Source: Dioscorea cayenensis subsp. rotundata
Lineage: Eukaryota; Streptophyta; Magnoliopsida; Dioscoreales; Dioscoreaceae
DNA length: 64,000 nucleotides
Direction: 5' to 3'
Assembly (NCBI RefSeq): GCF_009730915.1
Contig: NC_052487.1
Location: 3,187,928 to 3,251,927, forward strand
Each line of letters opens with the position of its first letter. Position 1 is the stretch's first letter. The notes under the pieces were generated by a model. The model saw only the letters and a list, made by a program, of their open reading frames with translations. It did not search any database and was not told the DNA's origin. Positions 12,789-23,282 of this stretch are shown piece after piece. The position numbers were made by a program, and so were the translations under genes.

Positions 12789-15174
12789 ATGGTGGATGTT
12801 CAGTTAGGTGGTCACACTCTGCAATCCCATGGATTCAAGGTGGCAAGGATTCACATGCATGACTGGATTATTCTTGTACTTCTTGGAGTCATAGAAATTA
12901 TATTAAACGTAATTGAGCCTTTTCACCGGTTTGTGGGAAAAGATATGATGACCGATCTCAGATACCCCCTAAAAGGCAATACCGTGCCATTTTGGGCTGT
13001 TCCGGTATGGCTTTTCCGAAATAATTAGATTCATGTGTTTATGGCTGAGATGTTTCCTATTTCATGTTTTGTATCTGCTACTTATAATGTGCTTATATTT
13101 GGTTTTGTATTGCTCACAGTTGATTGGAATTGTTTTGCCTTTTGCAATCATTTCGGCTATCTACTACAAAAGGCGAGATGTGTATGATTTCCATAATGCC
13201 ATATTGGGTAAATATCATGTTTTGGATTTTATTAGATATTAAGATATCTTTGATTTCTCACTCAGTGTTCAGATTAAGTATTGACTGGAGAACACATATA
13301 TGAGCAGGTCTTTTGTATTCAGTGCTTATCACTGGGGTTCTAACAGATGCAATTAAGGACGCTGTTGGTCGTCCACGGCCGGATTTCTTCTGGCGCTGTT
13401 TTCCTGATGGACGAGATGTAAATCACCAGTGTTTTGACCAATCTTCTTATTCTTTGATGTCATCTTATGTCAACATTGTTTATCGTTTATTTATTTGGCA
13501 ATATTTTTTCCAAATATTGTCAAATAGTTGACCTGGTTTAAGGCATCTTTGGAGGCTGCTCTCCAGTGATTGATAAATAGTTGACCTGGTTTATTTTTTT
13601 AAGTGATTTATAATGGTACTATTGTAATAATTGTTATGTTTCCTTTTTTAATAAGTTGTTGATCAGAACTTTGATACACGTGCTTAGGTTTACGACCCAG
13701 TCACAACTGATGTTATATGTCATGGGGAGAAGTCGGTTATCAGGGAAGGGCATAAGAGTTTTCCAAGTGGTCATTCTTCATGTAAGTCATAACAGTATCT
13801 TGCCGCTGTGTTTACTGTTGATGGTTTTGTTCATCAATTGTGTATTCTGAACATGCTGCTTCTTGTGTATTCCCTTTATCATCACTACTTACTTCTCAAG
13901 ATGTAGTCAGTTCTTCAAATTGCTTTATGATTTCAATAGATGATTGTTATTCAAGCTGACACTTCTTGGAAGCAGGAGTTTGTGAGTGGGCGTGTTATTT
14001 CTTTTGATAATGTGTGAACTGTTGAATAAGTTGAGTTGCTTCAAAAGATTCAGGAATTGTTCCAAATCTAATAGTTCTAAAGAAGTTGCAATTGGAACGT
14101 CTATCTCTGATGGTTGTTAAATAATGTTGCAAACATTTCTTGTAATCTATAGTCCTGCATGTTTCATGAAGCTTAACTGTTGCATTTGATAGTCATCCAT
14201 TCAGGAGACAATTGTTGTATTAAATTTTGCCATATATAGATGCTTTTTATATATGCAAACCATACACTTGTGACCATTAGAATTGGTTTAAAGTGTTGCT
14301 TTCCAAGAAGTAGTTTGCCTGCATGTGTTTCATTCACTATGGTGATGTTTCATCGATCCGGCTATCTCACTAGACTTCATCTTTCAATGTGCAGGGTCCT
14401 TCGCTGGTCTAGGTTTTCTAGCTTGGTACCTATCTGGTAAAATCAAGGCTTTTGATCGCAAGGGTCATATTGCAAAACTTTGCATCGTGTTTCTTCCTCT
14501 TCTTTGTGCATCCCTTGTGGCAGTATCTCGAGTCGATGATTATTGGCATCATTGGCAAGATGTATTTGTTGGCGGTTTTCTGGGTATGCCATTATTTCAT
14601 GTTCGATTAGAGTGTAACGTGATGTAAAAATGCGCTTGAGATGCTTCAAAGTGGTTTATTTTTCGTTCATGAACTCGCGTTGTTTAATTTGCAGGTCTGG
14701 TAATCGCATCGTTTTGTTATCTGCAATTCTTTCCACCTCCTTATAGTGCAGATGGTATGTTCTCTACTCTTTTGAAAATTTTCTTTGCTTATGGTCCCAG
14801 TCTGCTCTTATCATGTCCTTAATGTGTTGCATGAAATTATTCACTGGGAAAATTCCTAAAATTTTTTTTTGGTCAGTTCTTGTTTATTAGGGCACAACCA
14901 TGCATGTAAACTGCAAACTGTCAGAAATTAAGAATGACATTATCTTGATAATGGACATGAAAAATGACGTTTATCAGTTCTCCGTGTTTGTCCTAAACAT
15001 ACATAATGTAAACTTGTTTCTGCAGGTTGGGGACCTCACGCGTATTTCCAAATGTTGAGAGATTCGCAGAATAATGAGCGGATGAATAACGCGAACCCTC
15101 ATAATTCAAGGCAAACAGAGATGGAAACAGCCCATATTTCATCACCACATCTTGCAATCACCATGGGAGACTGA
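12789..15174 (+). CDS. Lipid phosphate phosphatase, LPP2 type (tandem copy 2)
   Basis: Seven coding exons: 12789-13004, 13120-13207, 13308-13417, 13688-13781, 14395-14583, 14695-14754 and 15026-15174. They encode 301 residues. The first six exon lengths (216, 88, 110, 94, 189 and 60 nt) equal those of the upstream gene, so the two arose by tandem duplication. Catalytic motifs are intact at the same residue numbers: KDAVGRPRP from K118, PSGH 164-167, SRVDDYWH 214-221. The N-terminus ([17 protein letters not shown]) looks closer to Arabidopsis LPP2 than copy 1 does. The PA-to-DAG phosphatase reaction at an internal membrane is expected from the family. The two copies differ in the luminal segment after the CFPDG motif and in the hydrophilic C-terminus. 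Confidence 0.95.
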
Positions 15175-15806
15175 AGCAAGTTTCTGAGGGCAAAATGCAA
15201 TAACAATCTTGTATATGTAAGGGCACTGTTTTGTTTGGCTGGATGACACATTTTGTTCATACTGAACTTGGCTTTTTTCTTTGGTTTTTTTTTTTTAGGA
15301 CTTTGCCGGGCTATCTTGTACCATACCCTTGCCTTTTCCATCCTCTGATAAAACTAGTGTGGAATTGCTTGCACTTTTGTAAATAAGTGTTGTGACCCAT
15401 TGATCAGTGTGTTGTTTCTCTTGTCATGTAGTAATTTTCTGCTATGTTGCTACTTATTTTCAGTTATCTAATCAGATGGTAATTGTAATTATTGTTTGGC
15501 CAATGGAATGTGTATACAATTATTAATGTCCCTTAGTATAGCTGGCCCTTTTCAACTGATTTTCACATGAACTGTCACAAAAATCTCATTGTTGTATAGT
15601 TGTTACACATATACATAGAGACAGAGAGAGGCAACAATGTATGTGGTGATTTTTCAATCTCAAGTTTTAAGACAAGATATGATCTCAAATGAGTATACCC
15701 TCTTGGACTTATTAATATTAAATACATACAGACAGTGGCGTCCATGTCTTGATTAACAATTCTGTACAATTATGTGTTGCTTTTTTTGTGTAAATCACTA
15801 GATCCA

Positions 15807-15977
15807 CACCTCACTGCTATGAGTCAGATCAAGAATGCAACAAAGGCAATTCCATGTTAAGCACCTCACTGCTATGAGTCAGATCAAGAATGCAACAAAG
15901 GCAATTCCATGTTAAGCACCTCACTGCTATGAGTCAGATCAAGAATGCAACAAAGGCAATTCCATGTTAAGCACCTA
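15807..15977. repeat. Perfect 55 bp tandem repeat, three copies
   Basis: Three identical 55 bp units begin at 15808, 15863 and 15918 with ACCTCACTGCTATGAGTCAG. A partial fourth start (CACCTAG) follows at 15972. No mismatch is visible between units, so the expansion is recent or the units are kept alike by conversion. Confidence 0.95.
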
Positions 15978-16704
15978 GTAAAAATTTGTCTTGCTTGAGA
16001 AACGAACAAATGAAATATAACCAAACGGCCACTCAATCTGATCAAAATGGATTATAAGGTCTGATGAAACCCAAGCAATTTTAACTTTCATAATCATAAA
16101 CTTTGTGTTCTTGAAACAGGGCAAGGCATTCAAGAATCAATGCTGAAAAACATAAAATAAACTCTCATAGGTCATGTTGACTTATAAAAACTATTGGTTT
16201 CCCATTCAAAAATCAATTCAGAATAAGAACATTAAAAACAATAATGTTAAACCTTTAAAGAACTGAAAATCTTTACCTATCAGTAGTATTAACAATAAAC
16301 ATCATAAAAAGCCACCAGACCTACCAGGGATTTACCTTTAAATTACATTCGAGAAAAATGAAACTCATAGTGTGTACACCAAGTCCGGAAGAACAATGTA
16401 TTAATTAATTAGCACATAGATGACAACTTAGCTGTGAAGCCTACTTAGGAAGGCTAGTTGGAACAAATAACACAAAAACCCAGCTAACATCGTGAAAGAG
16501 ATGCATTCAAGAGACAAAGATTCTTCTGTAATAATCACCACAGTTTAATCTAATAACAAAAGATGAAACAATACCTTTCAATGAAAAATGCATATCCCTT
16601 AAAACCTAACTACTGCACATGAAAGATAGAACAATGCCCAGCAATAAAAAATCAGATCCTTCTGGCAAACATTCCAAGAGACTTTTATAGAAATACACTC
16701 TCTA

Positions 16705-17175
16705 CGCATAAATAAGAAGTTTCTATAACCAAAACTTCCAAATAAGCATCTTACAACAGAACATATTCATATGATTATTATAAACACTTAACTCCTTCCC
16801 GCAAACCCTAACAAGGCACTAATAAGCAATATGACTCACAAGCATTACTTCCAAAATAATTTGTGTTAATGGCATCACTTCATCACTACAAACAATCCCA
16901 ATGTCAGGCAAAAACAGCGCAAATGAAACAAATGCATCACAAATTATTTCTATCCAAGGATAAACAATTTCCATAACCTAAAATTCCATGAGAGAAGTGT
17001 ATTAGCAACAAGAAAGCATCTCATTAATAGAAACAAAGCAACAACATTAACTCCTTAATTCAAACCTTCACCACTCATCAGTAAGCAATATCACTCGCAA
17101 AATATTACACCTGAAATCTGTCGTCTAACGGCATTGGGTCATCACTACATAAAACACGATGCCTTCCAATCATAT
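16705..17175. repeat. Diverged tandem duplication, period about 260 bp
   Basis: The stretch with AACTCCTT...AAACCCTAAC...AATAAGCAATATGACTCAC (around 16790-16910) recurs around 17047-17165 as AACTCCTT...AAACCTTCAC...AGTAAGCAATATCACTCGC. Weaker similarity also flanks these cores. The copies differ by many substitutions and small indels, so the duplication is old. Confidence 0.5.
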
Positions 17176-17709
17176 ATTCAAAGAGCAAGTAGTACAAATA
17201 ATACAAATAAATCAAAATGATACCCTTCAGCAGCATAAACAAATGCATAACTTACAAAAACTGAACCTTCAGCAAAGCAATAGCAATGTAAGGAAAAGAA
17301 AGACAACATTTTGAACGAAATGCTCAAAGAAAATCACCAGATAAACCAACTAAAAGCAATCAAAATCATTACAAGACAAATAGATCAAAAGAATTCATTT
17401 AGCCAGCATAGACAATCTAAATTTCCAATGAAGCATTCAAAAAGAGAAGGACAAGAAAGAAAACAATTCAAATGAAACATTCTGAAAATCATCAGAAAGA
17501 TCAATCAAAATCATGTCAAAGCAAAGATATTCATATGATTAACAAGTAAAGATTGTTCCATACTAAATAAGCCCAAGAATCCAAACAGAAACAAAGAAAC
17601 CAGTTTCAAGAAACAGTTCCTCATTCCAACATCAAAAAAGCATGAATCTTGACATATGATAAAGCCTAGATCCGTAAATCGAAACAAGAGAGCAAACACA
17701 GGATAAAAA

Positions 17710-18171
17710 TTAGTCAACTTCACCGAGAGAAGGCACTCCGCCGGCGGCAGCAGCGACGTCCTCGGCGGAGAACTTGCCCTTCGCCTTATCAGCAGCCCGA
17801 CCACGAGCCTTGCGTTCGATCAACGCCTTGCGATCCTTATCAAGCTTGAGCTTGGTGATGACGACCTTGGAGGGGTCAAGTCCAACATTGACAGTGGAGC
17901 CGGTGACCTTCTCCCTGGTGATCCTCTCGACATGGATAACCCATCGCCGGCGGTAAACCTGAACAACCTTGCCCTCGCGGCCCTTGTAGGTCCCCCGCAC
18001 CACCTGCACCTCGTCGTCCTTGCGAATGGGGATGGATCGGACGTTGTACTTGTTGCGTAGGTCGATAGAGAGCGGCGCGCTCATCAGAACTCGCCGGACG
18101 CTCGACGGCGCGGTGAAGTGTGCTTTGCGGCACTTACGCCGGGAGCTGGAGACGCGCGGATTGTACTTCAT
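17710..18171 (-). CDS. 60S ribosomal protein L26 (uL24)
   Basis: A single intronless exon encodes 153 residues. It starts at [20 protein letters not shown], the family's usual start. The frame stays open for seven more residues upstream (MGKRDPA), but the family start and Kozak context favour 18171. The KOW motif region (residues about 52-84, [20 protein letters not shown]) binds 23S/28S-type rRNA near the tunnel exit of the large subunit. The C-terminus carries an Ala-rich tail ([16 protein letters not shown]) that makes it slightly longer than the roughly 146-residue Arabidopsis protein. The coding sequence is clearly more GC-rich than its surroundings, as is usual for highly expressed monocot-type genes. 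Confidence 0.97.
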   Translation of the reverse strand: MKYNPRVSSSRRKCRKAHFTAPSSVRRVLMSAPLSIDLRNKYNVRSIPIRKDDEVQVVRGTYKGREGKVVQVYRRRWVIHVERITREKVTGSTVNVGLDPSKVVITKLKLDKDRKALIERKARGRAADKAKGKFSAEDVAAAAGGVPSLGEVD

Positions 18172-18227
18172 CGCCGGATCTCTCTTCCCCAATCGATCTC
18201 GAGCTCGCTCCGAGGAGAAGATCGGCC

Positions 18228-18290
18228 GCCTAGGGTTTGCGCGGCGGCAGTGGAAGAGGAGTTATATACTAGGGTTAGGGTTTGGGAAAG
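18228..18290 (-). promoter_or_regulatory. RPL26 promoter: telo-boxes and TATA
   Basis: Read on the minus strand, CCCAAACCCTAACCCTAG (about 18268-18286) precedes AGTATATAAC (18261-18270). A further AAACCCTAGG lies at about 18228-18237, in or near the leader. Telo-boxes next to a TATA element are the usual promoter layout of plant ribosomal-protein genes. Confidence 0.65.
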
Positions 18291-19224
18291 AGAGAAGATG
18301 GTTTTTGATCAGAGTGAGTATCTCGAGGTATGATGAATGGTGGATATGAGAGATGGGTTTTGTATTTTGTTCATTAGCTTTCGCACTAATCTTGATGCAA
18401 TTGGGCGGTGGATGGTGATTCTAGGTAATAAATATTTTTTTTTTAAAAAAAAAATTATTACATCAAAAGGTTTATTAATTGAAATATTTGTAAAATTGGA
18501 TAATTATGTATGTACCCTCTATATAAAATTCTTATTTAGTTATTTACTTCTATAAATAAATTTCTAGATGTATGAAAGTCCATCTAATTGTTTATTTAGA
18601 AACACTATTTTAAAAATACACTGGGAATTAAATATAAATAATTAAGCATGGTATATTTTTTAAATTTTTACTTGATTTTATTTTATGGTATATATATATA
18701 ATGAGATTATAATTATAATTTATAATTTATTATGAATTTTTATAACTGTGTTATTTCATTATTGAAGTTAAAAAACTACTGGACACAGTGATCATAATAT
18801 TTCTCTAGTTATATACAGGTTTGTAATCCAAACCTTATGTCAATAAGTGAGAATGTACGGAATAGATATTTAATTCCCAATTGTACATATATCATTGTGT
18901 GATTACCACATTTATTAATAGTTATAATTATTATTATTATAATCATCTAAGTGAATCTCACAAATTATAAATCAAATACTTTATTTTTTCAAGTCAACTA
19001 AAGCCATTGTTTATGCATAACCACAATAAATCTCAATAGTTTTTTTAAAAAAAACATATATTCAAAAATACATTCCTAAAAATAAATTTTCTTACTATAC
19101 AATATTAGAGGGAGAAAATACTATTCCTCTTACAGGTGATTCATATTATAGAACCAACAAATAGTATGGACACCTAATATATAGTATTGATAAATAATAT
19201 TATATAAGTAAGATTTTAAAAACT

Positions 19225-19329
19225 CGCCATCTTACATATATATAAATATATAATTATGTATTATTCACCATCTTATATATATAATTATGTATTATTCACC
19301 ATCTTATATATATATAATTATGTATTATT
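19225..19329. repeat. 31-41 bp tandem repeat, three copies
   Basis: Units starting CGCCATCTTACAT (19225), CACCATCTTATAT (19266) and CACCATCTTATAT (19297) each end in AATTATGTATTATT. Unit length varies through the TA run inside. Confidence 0.8.
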
Positions 19330-19744
19330 TTAAGTCATAAATTTTGGGTTGGTTTGGATACAAGCAATTCATTCCATAAGAATTTTTTTTTTTTTTTGGG
19401 TAAGAAGTGACAATGATTCAAAAAACTTTTACAAATTTTAATCATGCCGAATCATGTTTGGTCAAAAAAAAACTCCAACGTGAAAAATTATTTTAATAAA
19501 AAAAGTGGCAATAAAAAACTATGCTTGAAATGACTTTTTAAAATATTTTTAAAATCTATTTCAAAAAAACATATTTAATTCTTCAAAATAATATATGAAA
19601 AACAAGCATATCAATTTTAAAACAAAAGTAAAACTTTTCAACAAATACTTCTAAAAAATAAATAAATTTAAATATGATTACTACTAATATTATAATGCCA
19701 CATAGAATATAATAGCTAAATATAGTACGAAGGTGAGCTACACA

Positions 19745-19939
19745 CAGGAGTGAGCATTATTCGGAAAAACCGAATACCAAACTTCTTATTCAGTTTGGTT
19801 CAATATTGAATTTTTTTTTTTGTTTGATTTGGTAACAATTCTATTGATAATTTCGTATTCGGTTCGGTTTGGTTATCTTGTAAAAAAATTTGGTTTAACC
19901 AAAACTGTACAGAGTTAACCAAAACTGTACAGAGTTATG

Positions 19940-19998
<59 letters not shown>

Positions 19999-20321
19999 TT
20001 ATATATGATTAATTTATAAACCCATTATTTAATAAGTTATAATCAGTCTAAAATGATAGAATGATGAATTAAAAATAATTATGAATTAATAGTTCAATTA
20101 ATTGCCCTACAAATCATTTAAAAACTTTTTTTATATAATTTGGATTAAATAACAAATTTAGTTAATAATTTAACCGAACCGAAAAATTTTGGTTTGGTTA
20201 ATTTCGGTTTTTACCTTTATTTGGTTCGGTTCGATTCTCATTTTTTAATATATTTTGGTTAGGTTAGCCAATAATTCAGTTCGGTTTGGTTACTAAACCC
20301 ACCGATGCTCTCCCCTAATAG
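19745..20321. mobile_element. hAT-like element with CGGTT-rich ends
   Basis: About 577 bp. The left end reads CAGGAGTGAGCATTATTCGG; the right end, reverse-complemented, reads CTATTAGGGGAGAGCATCGG. The flanks share a likely target duplication, GCTACACA at 19737-19744 and TCTACACA at 20322-20329. Both subterminal regions are rich in CGGTT/AACCG repeats, a common design in plant hAT MITEs. Inside, a 20 bp unit (AACCAAAACTGTACAGAGTT) is duplicated. Next to it is a long (TA)n run at about 19941-19996, which has lengthened the element. No coding sequence is present. Confidence 0.55.
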
Positions 20322-20354
20322 TCTACACATATCATGAAGAAAGAAATATTTTCC

Positions 20355-20445
20355 CAATCTTGGTTGGTTCAATTGATAGAGGTATGAGTCATCTCATCAA
20401 ATGATTTATAATTCGAATTCTTATCTATACAAATAACCCATGCTC
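20355..20445 (+). mobile_element. Possible tRNA-derived SINE relic
   Basis: GGTTGGTTCAATTGATAGAG resembles an RNA polymerase III A box, and TAATTCGAATTC about 45 bp further on resembles a B box. An A-rich tail follows. A similar head occurs near 63768. Low confidence: no target duplication was recognised. Confidence 0.25.
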
Positions 20446-20519
20446 CCAAAACAACGATATATAAAAGATAAAAAATATATATATATTAACAAAAAAAACT
20501 CTTATGTTTTATTATATTA

Positions 20520-21459
20520 CGGTTAATTTTTTTAGTAAATCTCTAAACTATAGTATTGTTTCATTCAATTAATCAAATTTCAATTTGTATTAAAATGGTT
20601 ATTCATCTTTAATTTTGTTCCATTAGGAGGTCATTTGAGGGATTCAAAAATCAAATTGCTGACGTGGCCACCAAAAAAATTCTTGTCAACCCTTGTTGAC
20701 ACGCCATCCATACTCTTTGGCTTGTTCACGTCAGCTATATGTTGCCACATCAGCAATTACATCATCCGTAGCTGATGTGGCATCTGATAGATATAGCAAT
20801 TACTATTTTTGTCGCCACGTCAACAACCACATCATCCATAGCTGAAGTGGCATGTGACTATATATCAATTTTTGTGGATGTTGCCACATCAGCAGCCATG
20901 TCATCTACTGTCATCATCCATCCTCTCAAGCTGATGTGAAATCTAGCTATATATATTAATTATTATTATTGTTGTTGTTGCTATTGTTATTGTTACTGCT
21001 GCCATGTCAGTAATTACGTCATCCATAGTTGACATGGCATATGGTTAGATATATCATTTTTTATAGTTTGACGCTATGTCAATAGCCAAATTTTCCACTC
21101 TCTAGCTGGCGTGGAATGTAGATATATCAATTTTTTTTTATAGCTATCGCCATATTAGCAGCCACATCATTCACTCTCTAGCTATAGATGAGGCCTCAGA
21201 TAGATATATCAATTTATGGCTACTGATGTGGCAATATTTGACTGACATGGACAAGTTGGGTGATGTGGATAGGCCAAAGATGTTGGATTACATGTCAACA
21301 GGGGCTGAGAAAGATTTTTCTGCAGCCATGTTAGCAATTTGATTTTTAAATCCCTCTTGATGAACTCCAGGTGAAATAAAATTAAAGACGGGTGATCAAT
21401 GTAAATTGAAGTTTAATTACTAAAATGAATTATAGTTAGACCTACTGAAAAATTAACCC
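20520..21459. mobile_element. Foldback (Mutator-like) element with long inverted arms and internal repeats
   Basis: The two ends are inverted copies over about 250 bp. The left arm is 20520-20770, starting CGGTTAATTTTTTTAG; the right arm is 21212-21459, ending CTGAAAAATTAACCC. Matching landmarks in both arms include the TCAAATTGCTGACGTGGC-type phrase and the TTGACACG/TTGACATG phrase. Between the arms are about six imperfect tandem units of 65-85 bp, each beginning GCCACATCAGC-like and ending ATATATCAATT-like. No transposase is present. The long arms and sub-repeats suit foldback or non-autonomous Mutator-like elements. I could not identify a clean 9 bp target duplication; CTTATGTTT-like words lie on both sides. 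Confidence 0.7.
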
Positions 21460-22931
21460 ATCCTTATATGTTCCATATAAGAATTATAATAACTCAAAAA
21501 AGAGTTATCAAACACTTTCCAATAAGATTTTCCTATAAAATGCCATGTGAAAATCCTTAAAGAATTTTGGTGTTACTAAAAGGTCAATTAAATTTTTAAA
21601 TATAAAACAATAAAGCAGTTTTATATATGGGAATCACATAATTAGAGGCAGATTCAAGATTTTTGTTGAGTGAGAACAAACTAATATTTAATATAAAAAA
21701 TTAAAATTATATAATAAACTCAATTGCATCAAAAGATTTAAGCTTTTGGTCTTTTATTTTATTTCATATTTATAAAAAATGCCATATATTTTTTATTTTT
21801 CAATTTTAATGAAAAATTTGTAAAAAAATAAATTTTTTTAACTATACAACTCATAATACCTCTATCACCATAATAGACTTTTTAAATTTCACATTTTTTT
21901 TTTATAAATAGATGATAAATGTCTCTATTTAAGAGAAGTTAAGAAGTTAAGGGCATATAAAAATAACGAATTAATATCTTAATATATCTATACTCTCACT
22001 TTACATGAATTTTGGAGTTCTTACGCAATTGATTCATAAAAAGCCCTTTATAAGACAACAACAACAGCAGCAACAATATAAAGAGCACAATGCTCAAAGA
22101 TTCTACCACTAAACTTAACACCTAAGAATACTAAAAAGCTGATGCTTAGATCTAATCTATCACTCAAATCATTGTTCATGACAAATTATTTAGAATTTTA
22201 AAGATGCCAAACACTTATCTAAAATCAAGCATCTTTGGAATGCTGTAAAGCAACATATAAGAAAGAATAACACTGTGCTCTCATAGACACAAAACAAGAG
22301 AAAGGAATCCTCTTTTCTCATGAACTTAACCAGCATAACATCTTATCATTCTATGATTGGTCACTCCTTATCCACCCATAGACTTGACCATAGTTTTAGT
22401 TTCCGATTCGGTTCTAGCTTCTAATTGACAGTTTTGATTTTAAAATTTTTGAACCAAAATTAAACATTAGCTTTAAGGTTCTAATTTTAAGGTGGTTCCA
22501 ATTTTAATTCGGTCCTAAACATTTAGAATTAAGTAGAACCAGTGATTCGATTTTTAATCTAACATACAAAACCTTAATTAAAACCATAAAGTTTCAATTT
22601 AAAATTTTAATTTTGAAGAGAAAAATAATTTGGGTTCGGTTTAAATAGTATACGGTTATGATTCAGTCTGACGGATCAAATCGAGCCATAATCAAGTCTA
22701 CCTAGTCGGTCATTTAAAAACATTTATCTTACAATTAATACTATTAGTTAAAAGGTCAAAATAAACATTTCATTTTATTTTATTTTTTTTACTTTTTACT
22801 AAACAGGTAAAAAAGAACAAGCATTAGTGCAGGTTAATTATTCATATTATGTTTTATAAACACTAAACTCTAAGATATAGAGCTTATAAAGAGAGAGAGG
22901 TAGAGAAAGCAAGAGATAGTAAGGTGTGATC

Positions 22932-23282
22932 ATGTGTATGAAGGAAGTATGGTTGTGTGGTATTTTTGGAAAACCAAAGAGAGAGCCTCAAAATAGAAGA
23001 GATTTAATCCCTACAAATTCTTTGAAAGAACCAAAAAAGGAGAGCAGTGGAAAGGAGAACAGTGGAAAAGAAGCTCAAGAACAAGTTCAAACCTTGGTTA
23101 GTGATGAAGAGAAGAAGAAGAAGAGGGAGTTAGAAAACAGTGAAAAAGAAAGGAAGTTTAGTAGTGAAAAAGAAGTTGAAGGAAAAGAAGAAGAGAAGGA
23201 GTTAGAGAAAAATTTAAAAGAGGATTCAACTTCTCAAGAAGCTAATGATGAAGTTCATCAAGGTACTTATCCTTTGAAGTAG
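22932..23282 (+). CDS. Small Lys/Glu-rich protein, unrecognised
   Basis: An intronless frame of 116 residues opens at MCMKEVWLCGIFGKPKREPQ and continues as highly charged sequence rich in K, E, S and Q, ending TYPLK. The N-terminal 15 residues are hydrophobic and hold two Cys. The remainder is probably disordered or a single charged helix, with runs such as EEKKKKRELENSEKERK. CTTATAAAG about 50 bp upstream could serve as a TATA box. I do not recognise a family. It could be a lineage-specific gene or a chance ORF in purine-rich DNA. The hydrophobic head followed by a clean charged body slightly favours a real gene. Confidence 0.4.
   Translation: MCMKEVWLCGIFGKPKREPQNRRDLIPTNSLKEPKKESSGKENSGKEAQEQVQTLVSDEEKKKKRELENSEKERKFSSEKEVEGKEEEKELEKNLKEDSTSQEANDEVHQGTYPLK

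Larger units (their letters stand above)
15175..17709. other. Convergent spacer between LPP copy 2 and RPL26
   Basis: It holds the 3' UTRs of the two convergent genes, a perfect 55 bp triple repeat (15807-15977) and an older imperfect duplication of about 260 bp (16705-17175). On the + strand it is strikingly A- and C-rich and poor in G and T from about 16000 to 17700. I see no protein gene. Confidence 0.55.
18340..22880. other. Repeat-rich spacer
   Basis: About 4.5 kb between RPL26 and a small ORF. It contains a 31 bp tandem repeat, a hAT-like element, a possible SINE relic and a large foldback element, listed separately. Between them is plain AT-rich DNA with no supportable gene. Confidence 0.6.

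Noticed and set aside
17710-18192. Longer RPL26 start (MGKRDPA extension)
   Set aside because: L26 proteins start at [10 protein letters not shown]; the seven extra codons are an open stretch of the leader.
22382-22700. Possible MITE with GACTTGA-like inverted ends
   Set aside because: The ends match at only about 11 of 15 bases, and no target duplication could be read.
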